The notes under the pieces are model-generated. The model searched no databases. It saw only the letters and a list, made by a program, of their open reading frames with translations, and was not told where the DNA came from. From positions 682,001 through 746,000 of the forward strand of contig NZ_JAMZFT010000002.1 in NCBI RefSeq assembly GCF_024158125.1: a DNA stretch of 64,000 nt. The letters run 5' to 3'. Both the position numbers and the translations under genes were made by a program. The stretch's first letter is position 1. The number at the start of each line of letters is the position of its first letter. This DNA is from Futiania mangrovi (GTDB lineage: Bacteria; Pseudomonadota; Alphaproteobacteria; Futianiales; Futianiaceae). This document shows, piece after piece, positions 40,271-48,201 of the stretch.

Positions 40271-41022
40271 GGCGCGGGTCCGGCGCCGGCGCCGGCGCCC
40301 TCGCCGTCCGCCGCGACGCCGCTGGCGGCCGCGGCCGGGATGGCGCTCGCCGGGGGTGGCGGGGGGCTTTCGGCGGCGGTCTGCAGAAAGCCCGCCGCAC
40401 GTCCGGCGACGTCGGGCGCCCGCGCCCCCACGGCCGGGTCGCCCGGGTTGTTGAAGGCGTGCCCCTCGGGAAAGACGAGGGAGAGCCGCCCTGCAAGCCC
40501 GCGCGGCACGCGCTCGCGCCAGGTGGCAAGCACCTGCCAGCCGCTCGCCAGGATATCCTCGACCGGATCGCAACCCTGGGAGAGCGCGATCCCCGCAGGT
40601 GTGGCGTTTCCTTCCTTCAGGGCGAAGCGCAGCATCGCATGGCTGAGGTCGAGGCGCGCGATCATGTCGCGCAGCGCGCGCGCATCCACCACCATGCGGA
40701 TCGTCCGCGCATGCATCATCGCGCCGCACAAGCCCGCGAGCCGGCGCCGCGTTGCCGGGCCATCCAGCAGACAGGCGACGATCGGATTCTTCAGCCAGTC
40801 GTCGGAGGCAGGTCCCATTCGGTCTTGGAAGATCAGCGCCAGCGTGCGCGTCCGCAAGCGCGGACTGCGCAGGAGCGCCGCGACGACCTCCCCCGGCAGG
40901 TGGGAGCCGAGCGCAGCCGTCACCCGCGCGAGGTCCAGCGTCTCGGCAAGCCGCATGTCGAACTCCGTCCCGGAGGATCTGTCGACGCCGGCGTGTAGGG
41001 GGAAGGGCTGTGGGGTGGTCAT
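40267..41022 (-). CDS. sctK: T3SS sorting-platform protein SctK
   Basis: The 251-residue protein starts at the ATG at 41022, overlapping sctJ by 4 bases. It is mainly helical, with AGLCGAMMHARTIRMVVDARALRDMIARLD and ALSQGCDPVEDILASGWQVLATW as its best-defined parts, and ends in a Pro/Ala/Gly-rich tail of ~50 residues. SctK links the pods to the inner-membrane ring in Ysc-type systems and has little sequence conservation. The call relies on the exact I–J–K–L order of the Ysc operon and on length (YscK ~209). Confidence 0.75.
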   Translation of the reverse strand: MTTPQPFPLHAGVDRSSGTEFDMRLAETLDLARVTAALGSHLPGEVVAALLRSPRLRTRTLALIFQDRMGPASDDWLKNPIVACLLDGPATRRRLAGLCGAMMHARTIRMVVDARALRDMIARLDLSHAMLRFALKEGNATPAGIALSQGCDPVEDILASGWQVLATWRERVPRGLAGRLSLVFPEGHAFNNPGDPAVGARAPDVAGRAAGFLQTAAESPPPPPASAIPAAAASGVAADGEGAGAGAGPAP

Positions 41023-41834
41023 GCGGGCCTCCGTGTCTTTCGGTCGCCCAGCAGGAAGAAGACCGCAACGGCAACCAGCAGCCCGCCGATCACACCCGCG
41101 AGCACGAAGGCGACGCTGCTGATGCCGTCGCCGCCGGTCTCGGCCGTCCGCGGCATCGGCTCGGCCCCTGGCGCGAGGAGCGCGGGCTGTGCCGCTTGCG
41201 GCGCGGCCGGCAGGGCTTGGGGGGCCCGCGCGGCGGGCACCTGGAAGGGTTTGAGCGTCTCCACGGGGAACAGCACGACCGAGACCGTCTCGTAGGTCAG
41301 CCCCTCGACGCTGTTGGCGACCATCGTCTTGATCTTCGGCACGAGCGGCCCCATCGGGAAGTCGCGGTCGTGCCGGATGAGGACCGAGGCGGACGCCTGC
41401 GTCTTCGGCGCGTTGGGCAGGCGGTAGGGGCTCGACTCCGGCAGCACCAGGTGCACGCGCGCAGACAGCACCCCGTCGATGTCGGAGATGGAGCGCGACA
41501 GCTCCTGGCTCAGCGCGAACATGAGCCGCGCCTTTTCCTCCAGCGGCGAGGAGATGAGATTGTCGCCGGTGAAGACGTCGCCCAGCGACTGGTATTCCCG
41601 CCGCGGATAGCCGTAGGCCGAGAGCACGCTCACCGCGTCGGGGAACTGCTCCTGCTCCACCGCCAGCGTGTAGGTCTTGTCCGCCTGGCGCGCCCGTTCC
41701 GCCGCGATGCCGTGGCGGTCGAGCAGCGCCACCATCTCGTTGGCGTCCCGCTCGCTGAGGCCCGTATAGAGATCCTCCTTGCAGCCCGCGAGCAGCAGGA
41801 CGAGGCAGACCAGGGCGAGACGACGCAACGACAT
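41019..41834 (-). CDS. sctJ: T3SS inner ring lipoprotein SctJ
   Basis: The 271-residue protein starts with a lipoprotein signal peptide (LVLLLAGC, lipid-modified Cys18). It continues with the two ring-building domains of the YscJ/FliF family: LYTGLSERDANEMVALLDRHGI, QEQFPDAVSVLSAYGYPR, EEKARLMFALSQELSRSIS and ARVHLVLPE. A C-terminal membrane helix (about 236–262) is preceded by an Ala/Pro-rich linker. SctJ makes the inner ring within the SctD ring. It overlaps sctK by 4 bases. Confidence 0.95.
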   Translation of the reverse strand: MSLRRLALVCLVLLLAGCKEDLYTGLSERDANEMVALLDRHGIAAERARQADKTYTLAVEQEQFPDAVSVLSAYGYPRREYQSLGDVFTGDNLISSPLEEKARLMFALSQELSRSISDIDGVLSARVHLVLPESSPYRLPNAPKTQASASVLIRHDRDFPMGPLVPKIKTMVANSVEGLTYETVSVVLFPVETLKPFQVPAARAPQALPAAPQAAQPALLAPGAEPMPRTAETGGDGISSVAFVLAGVIGGLLVAVAVFFLLGDRKTRRPA

Positions 41835-41867
41835 GGGGTGAGACGCTCCGGGGAACCTGTGTGTCCG

Positions 41868-42353
41868 CTAACCGCGCAGGAGAGTTTCGAGGCTTGTGCG
41901 AGCGTTCGAGACAGCGCTGTTCGCCAGTTCCAGCCCGGTGACCGCATTGTTGTAGGTGTTGATGCGATCCATGAAGGTGACATAGCGGCTGAAGTTCGAC
42001 TGCGCCCTGTCCAGAAGCGCTTGGCCTGTCACCTCGGCGTTCGGAGCCGACCGGGCGTCGGTCGCTGCTCTTATTTCCCTGTTCGGGTCGAGTTGTCCAA
42101 GCTCCGCCGTCATGCGGTCGCTGCTCCCCGGTCCTTGACTGAGGTGGAGTGAGGCGGGGTCGAAATCGCGCGCATCCCTCATGACCCGCTGGTTGCCGAC
42201 CATGAAGTCGATCCCGCCGCGCGCCGCGCGGTCGATCGCAGAGTTGCCACCGGTGGACGCCTGCGGTCCCTGTGTCAGCATGTGCTCCAGATAGTCCACG
42301 CGCGTCATGCCGCCTGCGCCCGTGCCGATCCCCGCAACCGCATCCACCATCAC
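41868..42353 (-). CDS. sctI: T3SS inner rod protein SctI-like
   Basis: This 161-residue protein has a disordered, polar N-terminal two thirds. The last ~50 residues form an amphipathic helix (QALLDRAQSNFSRYVTFMDR; NAVTGLELANSAVSNARTSLETLLRG, given in two parts). This layout, with the conserved part at the C-terminus and ending in a leucine-rich tail, is that of YscI, which forms the rod between gate and needle. It lies immediately before sctJ as in Ysc operons. It is longer than YscI (115), owing to the N-terminal part. Identity rests on context and C-terminal pattern. Confidence 0.7.
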   Translation of the reverse strand: MMVDAVAGIGTGAGGMTRVDYLEHMLTQGPQASTGGNSAIDRAARGGIDFMVGNQRVMRDARDFDPASLHLSQGPGSSDRMTAELGQLDPNREIRAATDARSAPNAEVTGQALLDRAQSNFSRYVTFMDRINTYNNAVTGLELANSAVSNARTSLETLLRG

Positions 42354-42490
42354 GAAGCCTCCTCAAGACGTGTCCGTCCGATATGGGTATCCCGGACTTC
42401 CTTGTACAGTGCCAAATTAGCACAAAGCCATTGTCGCGTCTTGGTTAATCAGCGTTTTTCAGGAAAATCCTTCATTTTCGGACAGGGGTG

Positions 42491-43048
42491 CTACTGGGCT
42501 GACCACGCCCCGCGGCGGTTGACCTGAACGCCCTCCTCCCGCCGCCGGATCAGGTCGGCGAGGACCAGTTCGACGAGTGCGAGATAGCGTGGCGGACCGG
42601 ACGCCAGGATCAGCGTGTCGTCGCGCGAGATGCGGATGGGAAAACGCACGTCCCAGATGCCGAGCACCGACAGCTCGCGCGCCAGCCGGTCGGGTGCGAC
42701 GCCGCGCAGCTGCATCATGCGGGTCAGCACCTCGTCGGCGTGATAGACGTGCAGCGTGGCCCCGTCGTAGTACCAGACAAGCTCGAATTCCCGCGTGAGT
42801 TCATCGAGAAAGCCGCGCACGGTGGTGCGGTAGGGCCGCGGCGCGAGGCGGCCCTGCACCTTCTCCGACAGGCGCAGCAGGAGCCCCGTGTTGACGCTGA
42901 AATCCGACAGCGCGTCGCGCACCGAACGTTCCACCGCGACATAGCTGTAGGGCGCGTCCGCGTCGGGCAAGGGGGCGGCGGTCAACGGCCCCGTCGCCGC
43001 GAGGAGCGCGGCGAGTGCCAGGGCAAGGTGGCGCAGCCGTGCCGTCAC
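42491..43048 (-). CDS. Short secretin N-domain protein (RhcC1/SctC N-terminal type)
   Basis: The 185-residue protein has a signal peptide (ALAALLAATGPLTAAP) and then the two periplasmic domains N0 and N1 of T3SS secretins: VRDALSDFSVNTGLLLRLSEKVQGRL, FELVWYYDGATLHVYHADEVLTR and IWDVRFPIRISRDDTLILASGPP. It ends 20 residues later with no pore-forming secretin domain. There is no room or frame for one before sctI, so this is not a simple frameshift. Rhizobial T3SS have just such a split, with RhcC1 (short) and RhcC2 (pore) as separate genes. No RhcC2 partner lies in the window. Confidence 0.85.
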   Translation of the reverse strand: MTARLRHLALALAALLAATGPLTAAPLPDADAPYSYVAVERSVRDALSDFSVNTGLLLRLSEKVQGRLAPRPYRTTVRGFLDELTREFELVWYYDGATLHVYHADEVLTRMMQLRGVAPDRLARELSVLGIWDVRFPIRISRDDTLILASGPPRYLALVELVLADLIRRREEGVQVNRRGAWSAQ

Positions 43049-43369
43049 CGCCCTGCTCCCGCGTCAACGGTGCTGGAGGTGTGTCTCATAAAGACACATG
43101 ACATCAGCCGTGCCGACTCCGGCAAGCCGTCTGACAGGGTGCAGGCCGACCCGGGAGCGCCGGACGGGCGGTCTCGACAGGGGGGCAACATCACGCAACA
43201 ACCTCTTGCAGCACATCCCGCGACACCTGCCGCAAGAAGCGCGCCATCCCGAAGGCGAGCCTTCGGATTTGATCCGCCTCAAGGACACCGGGCCAGAGTG
43301 CGCCGCACCTTCATGGCGAAAAGGCGGCCCGGCAACGGGTCCGCTTTAGGTTCAAGGGAGGACGACCCC
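43049..43369. other. Intergenic region between T3SS and flagellar cluster sides
   Basis: This 321-bp stretch separates the divergent RhcC1-like gene and the attachment-family gene and should contain both promoters. I see no convincing gene in it. It contains two perfect dyads: GTGTCT/AGACAC (43081–43086 and 43092–43097, loop of 5) and CCGAAGGC/GCCTTCGG (43249–43256 and 43259–43266, loop of 2). Either could be a regulator site. Confidence 0.55.
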
Positions 43370-43819
43370 GTGCGGAAGATCGTGACCTGGGTGCTGGTAT
43401 CGGATGGCGGGCGTGCCCGCGTCTTCGAGAACGATGGCCCCGACCGCGGGCTGACGGAACTGACCGATCTCGCCCGCGAGGCGGATCTTGCGCCGTCGCG
43501 CGACATCATGGCGGACCGGCAGGGGCGGACATTCGATTCCGCCGGTCCGGGCCGTCACGCGATGGAGCGGCCTACGGATCCGCGGGAACTGGAAGAGGAG
43601 CGCTTCCTCGATGAAACCCTGGCGATGGTGGCGGGCCACGCGCGCAAGGGGCGTTTCGACCGGCTGATCATCGCCGCGCCGCCGCGTGCGCTCGGCCACA
43701 TGCGCAAGGAGTTGCCGCGCGAACTGAGCGAGCGGCTGCATGCCGACCTTCCCAAGGACCTGACGAAGGCGGGCCTGGTCGAGATCCAGAAGCAGGTCGG
43801 CACCGTGATGGCGGTCTGA
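43370..43819 (+). CDS. Host-attachment family protein (baeRF-type)
   Basis: This 149-residue protein starts at the GTG at 43370, with AAGGGAGGA upstream. It begins KIVTWVLVSDGGRARVFEND and contains SAGPGRHAMERPTDPRELEEERF, FDRLIIAAPPRALGHMRKELP and a closing KDLTKAGLVEIQKQVG. These are hallmarks of the small proteins annotated as 'required for attachment to host cells', related to the archaeal release factor 1-like fold. The molecular function is not established. It lies between the injectisome and flagellar genes but faces away from the T3SS operon, so no functional link can be claimed. Confidence 0.88.
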   Translation: MRKIVTWVLVSDGGRARVFENDGPDRGLTELTDLAREADLAPSRDIMADRQGRTFDSAGPGRHAMERPTDPRELEEERFLDETLAMVAGHARKGRFDRLIIAAPPRALGHMRKELPRELSERLHADLPKDLTKAGLVEIQKQVGTVMAV

Positions 43820-43834
43820 GACCCGCGGCGGCGC

Positions 43835-44248
43835 TCAGGCCCCCTTTCCCGTGACGCCCGACAGGAGGTCGCGGGCATCGTCCTCGCGCGCCAGCGCCTG
43901 GCGCCGGCGCAGGGCGGTTTGCGCACGTGCGATCTCGTCGCACGCCGTCTGCCGCCCGATCGCGTCGACCAGTGAGGCGTTCAGCGCCTCGGCCTCCGCG
44001 TGAAGCGTGGCGCGCGCGCGGCCCATCTCGGCAAGGCGGGTGCGCAGGTCGTGCCGGTGCCGGGTGGCCTGGGATGCCAGCGGTCCGAACTGCGGCGTTT
44101 CCGCCAGCCGCCGCATCCTGTCCCGCACCTCCGCCTCTGCCCGGTCGAGGTCGGCGAGCGCGGCCCTCAGCGAGGCCAGCCGCTGGGCGAGGTCGCGGGC
44201 GCGCGTGTCCTCGATCTGCGACAGCAGGACATGGGCGGGCGGGGTCAT
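43835..44248 (-). CDS. fliJ: Flagellar export protein FliJ-like
   Basis: This 137-residue protein is a long alpha-helical coiled coil rich in Arg, Ala and Glu (ARDLAQRLASLRAALADLDRAEAEV; LRTRLAEMGRARATLHAEAEALN). It overlaps flhB by 4 bases at the end of the flagellar export operon. FliJ sits inside the FliI hexamer and couples it to FlhA. The family has weak sequence conservation. Coiled-coil form, length and position support the call, but other coiled-coil export factors are possible. Confidence 0.65.
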   Translation of the reverse strand: MTPPAHVLLSQIEDTRARDLAQRLASLRAALADLDRAEAEVRDRMRRLAETPQFGPLASQATRHRHDLRTRLAEMGRARATLHAEAEALNASLVDAIGRQTACDEIARAQTALRRRQALAREDDARDLLSGVTGKGA

Positions 44249-45336
44249 CGGGTACCTCCACGCTTGCGCGCCTTCGCACGCATCTCGTCGGCGAAATGGA
44301 CGGCGGCGGCGACGGCCCGATACTGGTCGGGCGGGATTTCGTCGCCGATGTCGAGTGCGGCGTGCAGCGCGCGCGCAAGCGGCGGATCGGGCAGCACGGG
44401 CACGCCGGCCTCCTCCGCCAGCGCGCGGATGCGCAGCGCGATGGCGTCCTGGCCCTTGGCGACGCACACCGGCGCGGTGCCGGGCGTGCGGTCCCATTTG
44501 AGCGCCACGGCGAAGTGGACCGGGTTGACGACGACGACGGTCGCCTTCGGCACCTCGGCCATCATCCGGTTCATGGCGATGGCGGTCGCGCGCTCGCGGC
44601 GCTGCTGCTTCATGTGCGGATCGCCTTCCGCCTCCTTCATCTCGCGCTTCAGTTCCTCGTGCGACATGCGCAGCTTCTTCGCGTGCGAATGGCGCTGCCA
44701 GAGATAGTCGGCAGCGGCGATGGCCACGGACACGCCCGCGAGCGCAAGCAGGAAGCGCACGGTCAGCTCCCCGATGGTCAGGCCGATCGCGCCCGCGCCG
44801 AGCAGCGGCAGAGTTGCGATGCGCGGCACCTCCGCCCCGATCACCAGCCAGAGGATCGCGCCCACGCACGCCATCTTCACGGCCGTGCGCAGGAAGTCCG
44901 CGATCCCGTTCGGCCCGTACTTCTGCTTGGCCTGCGCGATGGGCGAGATGCGCGACATCTTCGGCATGAGTTTCTTGGGCGCCACGGTGACCGCGCGCTG
45001 CGCGACCAGCGAGGCGATCACCCCGCCGGCGGGCAAAATCACCAGCGGGGACAGCGCCAGCGCCAGCGCGCCCATCGCCTGCGCCGCCATCATGCCCAGC
45101 GCCTGCGGCGCGGCGCCCGCGAAGGCATCCCCGCGGGCGAGCGGCGTCATCAGGATCTCGCCCGCGCGGGTGACCATCAGGGGGCCGAACAGCAAGAGCG
45201 CGAGAAGCAGCCCGAGATAGACCGCGAAGCCGTTCACCTCCTTCGACTGGGCGATGTCGCCCTCGCGCCGCGCCTTGTCGATCTTCTGCGGCGTTGCCTC
45301 GTGGATCTTTTCCTGTTCGTCGTTCTTTTCGGACAC
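44245..45336 (-). CDS. flhB: Flagellar export switch protein FlhB
   Basis: The 363-residue protein starts at a GTG (45336) followed by SEKNDEQEKIHEATPQKIDKARREG, the typical FlhB opening. It has four membrane helices and a cytoplasmic domain. The self-cleavage motif is present as NPVH (Asn271) within KATVVVVNPVHFAVALKWD. It directs the change from hook to filament export in the flagellar apparatus. It is the counterpart of SctU at 33,767, which lacks this motif. It is linked to fliR and fliJ in the same operon. Confidence 0.95.
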   Translation of the reverse strand: MSEKNDEQEKIHEATPQKIDKARREGDIAQSKEVNGFAVYLGLLLALLLFGPLMVTRAGEILMTPLARGDAFAGAAPQALGMMAAQAMGALALALSPLVILPAGGVIASLVAQRAVTVAPKKLMPKMSRISPIAQAKQKYGPNGIADFLRTAVKMACVGAILWLVIGAEVPRIATLPLLGAGAIGLTIGELTVRFLLALAGVSVAIAAADYLWQRHSHAKKLRMSHEELKREMKEAEGDPHMKQQRRERATAIAMNRMMAEVPKATVVVVNPVHFAVALKWDRTPGTAPVCVAKGQDAIALRIRALAEEAGVPVLPDPPLARALHAALDIGDEIPPDQYRAVAAAVHFADEMRAKARKRGGTR

Positions 45337-45346
45337 GTCGCGCTCC

Positions 45347-46078
45347 TCAACCGGGCAGGAAGCCGGGCGCGGCGTCGAGCCAGGCGCGCAGCCCGACGGG
45401 CAGCGCCACCAGCAGCAGCGCGAGCCCGCCGAGCGCAAGCGCCGGTGCGCCCACGAACACGACCATCAATTGCGGCATGGCGCGGTTCATGGCGCCGAGC
45501 GCGAGATTGTAGAGGAAGCCCGCGACCAGCAGCGGTGCGGCGATCCGCAAGCCGAGTGTGAGCGCCTGCGCACCTGCCTCGACCACCGCCCAGGCGCTGT
45601 CGCCCGCGGGGGCGAGCGTGCCTGCCGGCAAGTAGCGGTAGCTGTCCGCAAGCGCCGCGATCGCCGCGATGTGCAGGCCGCTGACATAGAAGGCGGTCAG
45701 GCCCGCCAGCGTGACCAGGCTGCCGACCGGCGCCTCGCCGCCTTCGGCCACGCCGCCGAAGATGTGCGCGATGCCGATGCTCTGCGCGATGGCCGCGCCC
45801 GCGATCTGCAGGGCGAACAGCATGGCGCGCACCAGCGTGCCGAGCATCAGTCCCGCGATGGCCTCGGGCACGACCAGGGAAACGAGATCCGTGCCGCTGG
45901 CCGGCGGTTCGACGGGGCCGGCCGAGGGCATCACGGCGAGCGTCAGCAGCAGCGCCAGGCCCAGCGCGATCCGCATCGGCACGCGACCCCCGCCGAAACC
46001 TGGCATCAGCGCCATCATGGCGCCGATCCGGACGAAGGCGGCCAGAGCGGGCCAGAGCAGGTCGAGGTCGAGGCTCAT
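45347..46078 (-). CDS. fliR: Flagellar export protein FliR
   Basis: The 243-residue membrane protein starts at the ATG at 46078, overlapping flhA by 4 bases. About six membrane helices are present, with family features ALAAFVRIGAMMALMPGFGG, RIALGLALLLTLAVMP and AGAAIAQSIGIAHIF. FliR forms the flagellar export gate with FliP and FliQ. The gene lies 10 bp before flhB, the usual fliR–flhB pairing. Confidence 0.94.
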   Translation of the reverse strand: MSLDLDLLWPALAAFVRIGAMMALMPGFGGGRVPMRIALGLALLLTLAVMPSAGPVEPPASGTDLVSLVVPEAIAGLMLGTLVRAMLFALQIAGAAIAQSIGIAHIFGGVAEGGEAPVGSLVTLAGLTAFYVSGLHIAAIAALADSYRYLPAGTLAPAGDSAWAVVEAGAQALTLGLRIAAPLLVAGFLYNLALGAMNRAMPQLMVVFVGAPALALGGLALLLVALPVGLRAWLDAAPGFLPG

Positions 46079-48201
46079 GCGGCGGGCACCGTCCCGACCA
46101 GCACGGGCTTGATGCGCCGGCCGATCTCGTCGAACGCGAGCACGGGCGTCGACAGGCCCTTGGCGTCGAGCAGGGTGCGCACCAGTCTGCGGCGGTGCGC
46201 GTGCGTGACGATGGCGGGTTGCGCACCGGGGTGCGACAGCTCGCCCAGCTTGCGCCCGACCGAGGCAGCGAGCCGGTTGATCGCGTCGGGCGGCAGGGCC
46301 ACGTCGCCGGGCCGCCCGTCCTTCTGCAGCGTCTCGTGCGCGGCGAAGATGTCCTCCCACGCGGGGTCGAGCTGCAGAAGCTCGATCCGGCCTTCGGGCG
46401 TGGCCAGCTTCGCGGTGATCTGGGTCGAGAGGCGGCGGCGCACATGCTCGGCCAGCGCGTCGATCTCGCGGGTGTGGGGCAGGGCCTCGGCCACCGCCTC
46501 GATGATGAGGCCGAGGTTGCGCACCGAGACCCGCTCCTCCAGCAGCAGGCGGAGGACGGCCTGCAGCACGTCGCGGCTGACGGGTTCCGGCACGAACTCG
46601 TCGAACAGCTTCTTGTGCGCGTCGGCGCGGGCCGCGTCGGTCAGGTCGAAGAAGGCTTCCACGATCCGGTTCAGCCCGGCGCGGGTGACGAGGTCGCCCA
46701 TGCAGCCCTTGACGGTCTCCAGCAGGTGCGTCGCCAGCACCTCGTTCGGCGCGGCCACCGGCAGGCCGAGCGCCATGGCCTCGGCCCTGTCTTCCTCCGC
46801 GATCCAGCGGGCGGGCGCGCCATAGACCGGCTCGGCCGCATCCTCGCCGTGGATCGCGAGCGGCTCGTCGCCGCGCTTGATCAGCAGCACCCGGTCGGTG
46901 CGCACGACCCCCTGCGCCACCGGCACGCCCTGCACCAGGATGCGGTAGTGGCCCGGCGCGAGCGCGGGAGAATCCGTCAGCCGCACCTCCGGCATGACGA
47001 AGCCGAACTCGAGCGCCAGGTGGCGGCGGATGTTGCCGATCCGCTGGAAGAGACCCGTCGCCTCGTCCATCGCGACGGGTACGAGGTCGGGTGCGAACTC
47101 CATGTGCAGGTCGTCGACCTCCATCCGGTCGCCCAGCGTGGCCTCGGGTGCCTTGGGTGCCGGTTCGGTTGACTGCGGCTGGGCCAGGTTGTGCTGGCGC
47201 TTCGCGGAAACCCAGGCGAGACCGCCAAGCAGCGCCGCGCCCGCCATGAACGGCACGAAGGGCATGCCGGGAACGAGTGCGAACATGGCCAGAAGCCCGG
47301 CCACCGTGCCCAGCGCGGCCGGGTGCGCGCGCATCTGCGCGACGATGGCCTTGTCGGTCGCGCCCGTCACGCCGCCCTTGGCCAGCAGCAGGCCTGCGCC
47401 GACCGAGACGATGACCGCCGGGATCTGCGAGACGAGACCGTCGCCGACGGTGAGGATCGCATAGGTCTCCAGCGCCTTCGAAAAGCTCAGCCCATGCATC
47501 GCGATGCCCATCGCCATGCCCATGACGAGGTTCAGCAGCGTGATGAGCAGGCCCGCGATGGCATCGCCCTTGACGAACTTCGACGCGCCGTCGAGCGAGC
47601 CGAAGAAGGTCGTCTCCTCCTGCTCCAGCTTGCGGCGCTCGCGCGCTTCTTCGTGCGTGATCGCGCCCGAGGCGACGTCGGCGTCGATGGCAAGCTGCCG
47701 GCCCGGCATGCCGTCCAGCGCGAAGCGCGCGCCCACCTCCGCCATGCGGCCCGCGCCCTTGGTGATGACGATGAAGTTCACGATCAGCAGCACGCCGAAG
47801 ACGACGAGCCCCAGGAACAGGCTGCCGCCCATGACGAACATGGCGAAGCCCTCGATCACCTGGCCCGCGGCATGGGTGCCCTTGTGCCCCTCGCCGATGA
47901 TCAGCTTCGTGGAGGAGACGTTGAGCGACAGCCGCAGCATCAGCGAGCCGAGCAGGATCGTCGGGAAGGACGAGAAGTCGAGCGGCCGTTCGATGAACAG
48001 CGTGATCGTGAAGATCAGGATGGCGAGCGCGAAGGAGATGGCGAGGCCCATGTCCAGCACGAACGCCGGCATGGGCAGGATCATCATGGTGATGACCGTC
48101 ATCAGCGCCAGCGCGACCATCACGGTCGGATTGGCGAGCGCGCGCGCCGGGTCAATGCGGAAGCCGGCCTTTCCGGCGGCGGGGGCGGCGGGCGTCGTCA
48201 T
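46075..48201 (-). CDS. flhA: Flagellar export gate protein FlhA
   Basis: The 708-residue FHIPEP family protein begins at the ATG at 48201. It has eight membrane helices in the first ~320 residues with the signature DGMPGRQLAIDADVASGAIT, and a cytoplasmic domain ending at residue 708. The domain has APARWIAEEDRAEAMALGLPV, RLLLEERVSVRNLGLIIEAV and LSHPGAQPAIVTHAHRRRLV. It lacks the Pro/Gly-rich tail seen in SctV at 31,379. It overlaps the transglycosylase gene by 4 bases. Confidence 0.96.
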   Translation of the reverse strand: MTTPAAPAAGKAGFRIDPARALANPTVMVALALMTVITMMILPMPAFVLDMGLAISFALAILIFTITLFIERPLDFSSFPTILLGSLMLRLSLNVSSTKLIIGEGHKGTHAAGQVIEGFAMFVMGGSLFLGLVVFGVLLIVNFIVITKGAGRMAEVGARFALDGMPGRQLAIDADVASGAITHEEARERRKLEQEETTFFGSLDGASKFVKGDAIAGLLITLLNLVMGMAMGIAMHGLSFSKALETYAILTVGDGLVSQIPAVIVSVGAGLLLAKGGVTGATDKAIVAQMRAHPAALGTVAGLLAMFALVPGMPFVPFMAGAALLGGLAWVSAKRQHNLAQPQSTEPAPKAPEATLGDRMEVDDLHMEFAPDLVPVAMDEATGLFQRIGNIRRHLALEFGFVMPEVRLTDSPALAPGHYRILVQGVPVAQGVVRTDRVLLIKRGDEPLAIHGEDAAEPVYGAPARWIAEEDRAEAMALGLPVAAPNEVLATHLLETVKGCMGDLVTRAGLNRIVEAFFDLTDAARADAHKKLFDEFVPEPVSRDVLQAVLRLLLEERVSVRNLGLIIEAVAEALPHTREIDALAEHVRRRLSTQITAKLATPEGRIELLQLDPAWEDIFAAHETLQKDGRPGDVALPPDAINRLAASVGRKLGELSHPGAQPAIVTHAHRRRLVRTLLDAKGLSTPVLAFDEIGRRIKPVLVGTVPAA

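Noticed and set aside
40267-42423. A 718-codon minus-strand frame running through sctK, sctJ and sctI
   Set aside because: Only the last 251 codons are SctK; the upstream part is an out-of-frame reading of sctJ and sctI.
42354-42490. A missing secretin pore domain hidden by a frameshift after the RhcC1-like gene
   Set aside because: The gap to sctI is only 137 bp, far too short for the ~300-residue pore domain in any frame.
43064-43288. A 74-codon frame with several Cys/Arg in the intergenic region at 43 kb
   Set aside because: No ribosome site, no family resemblance, and its composition matches random GC-rich sequence.
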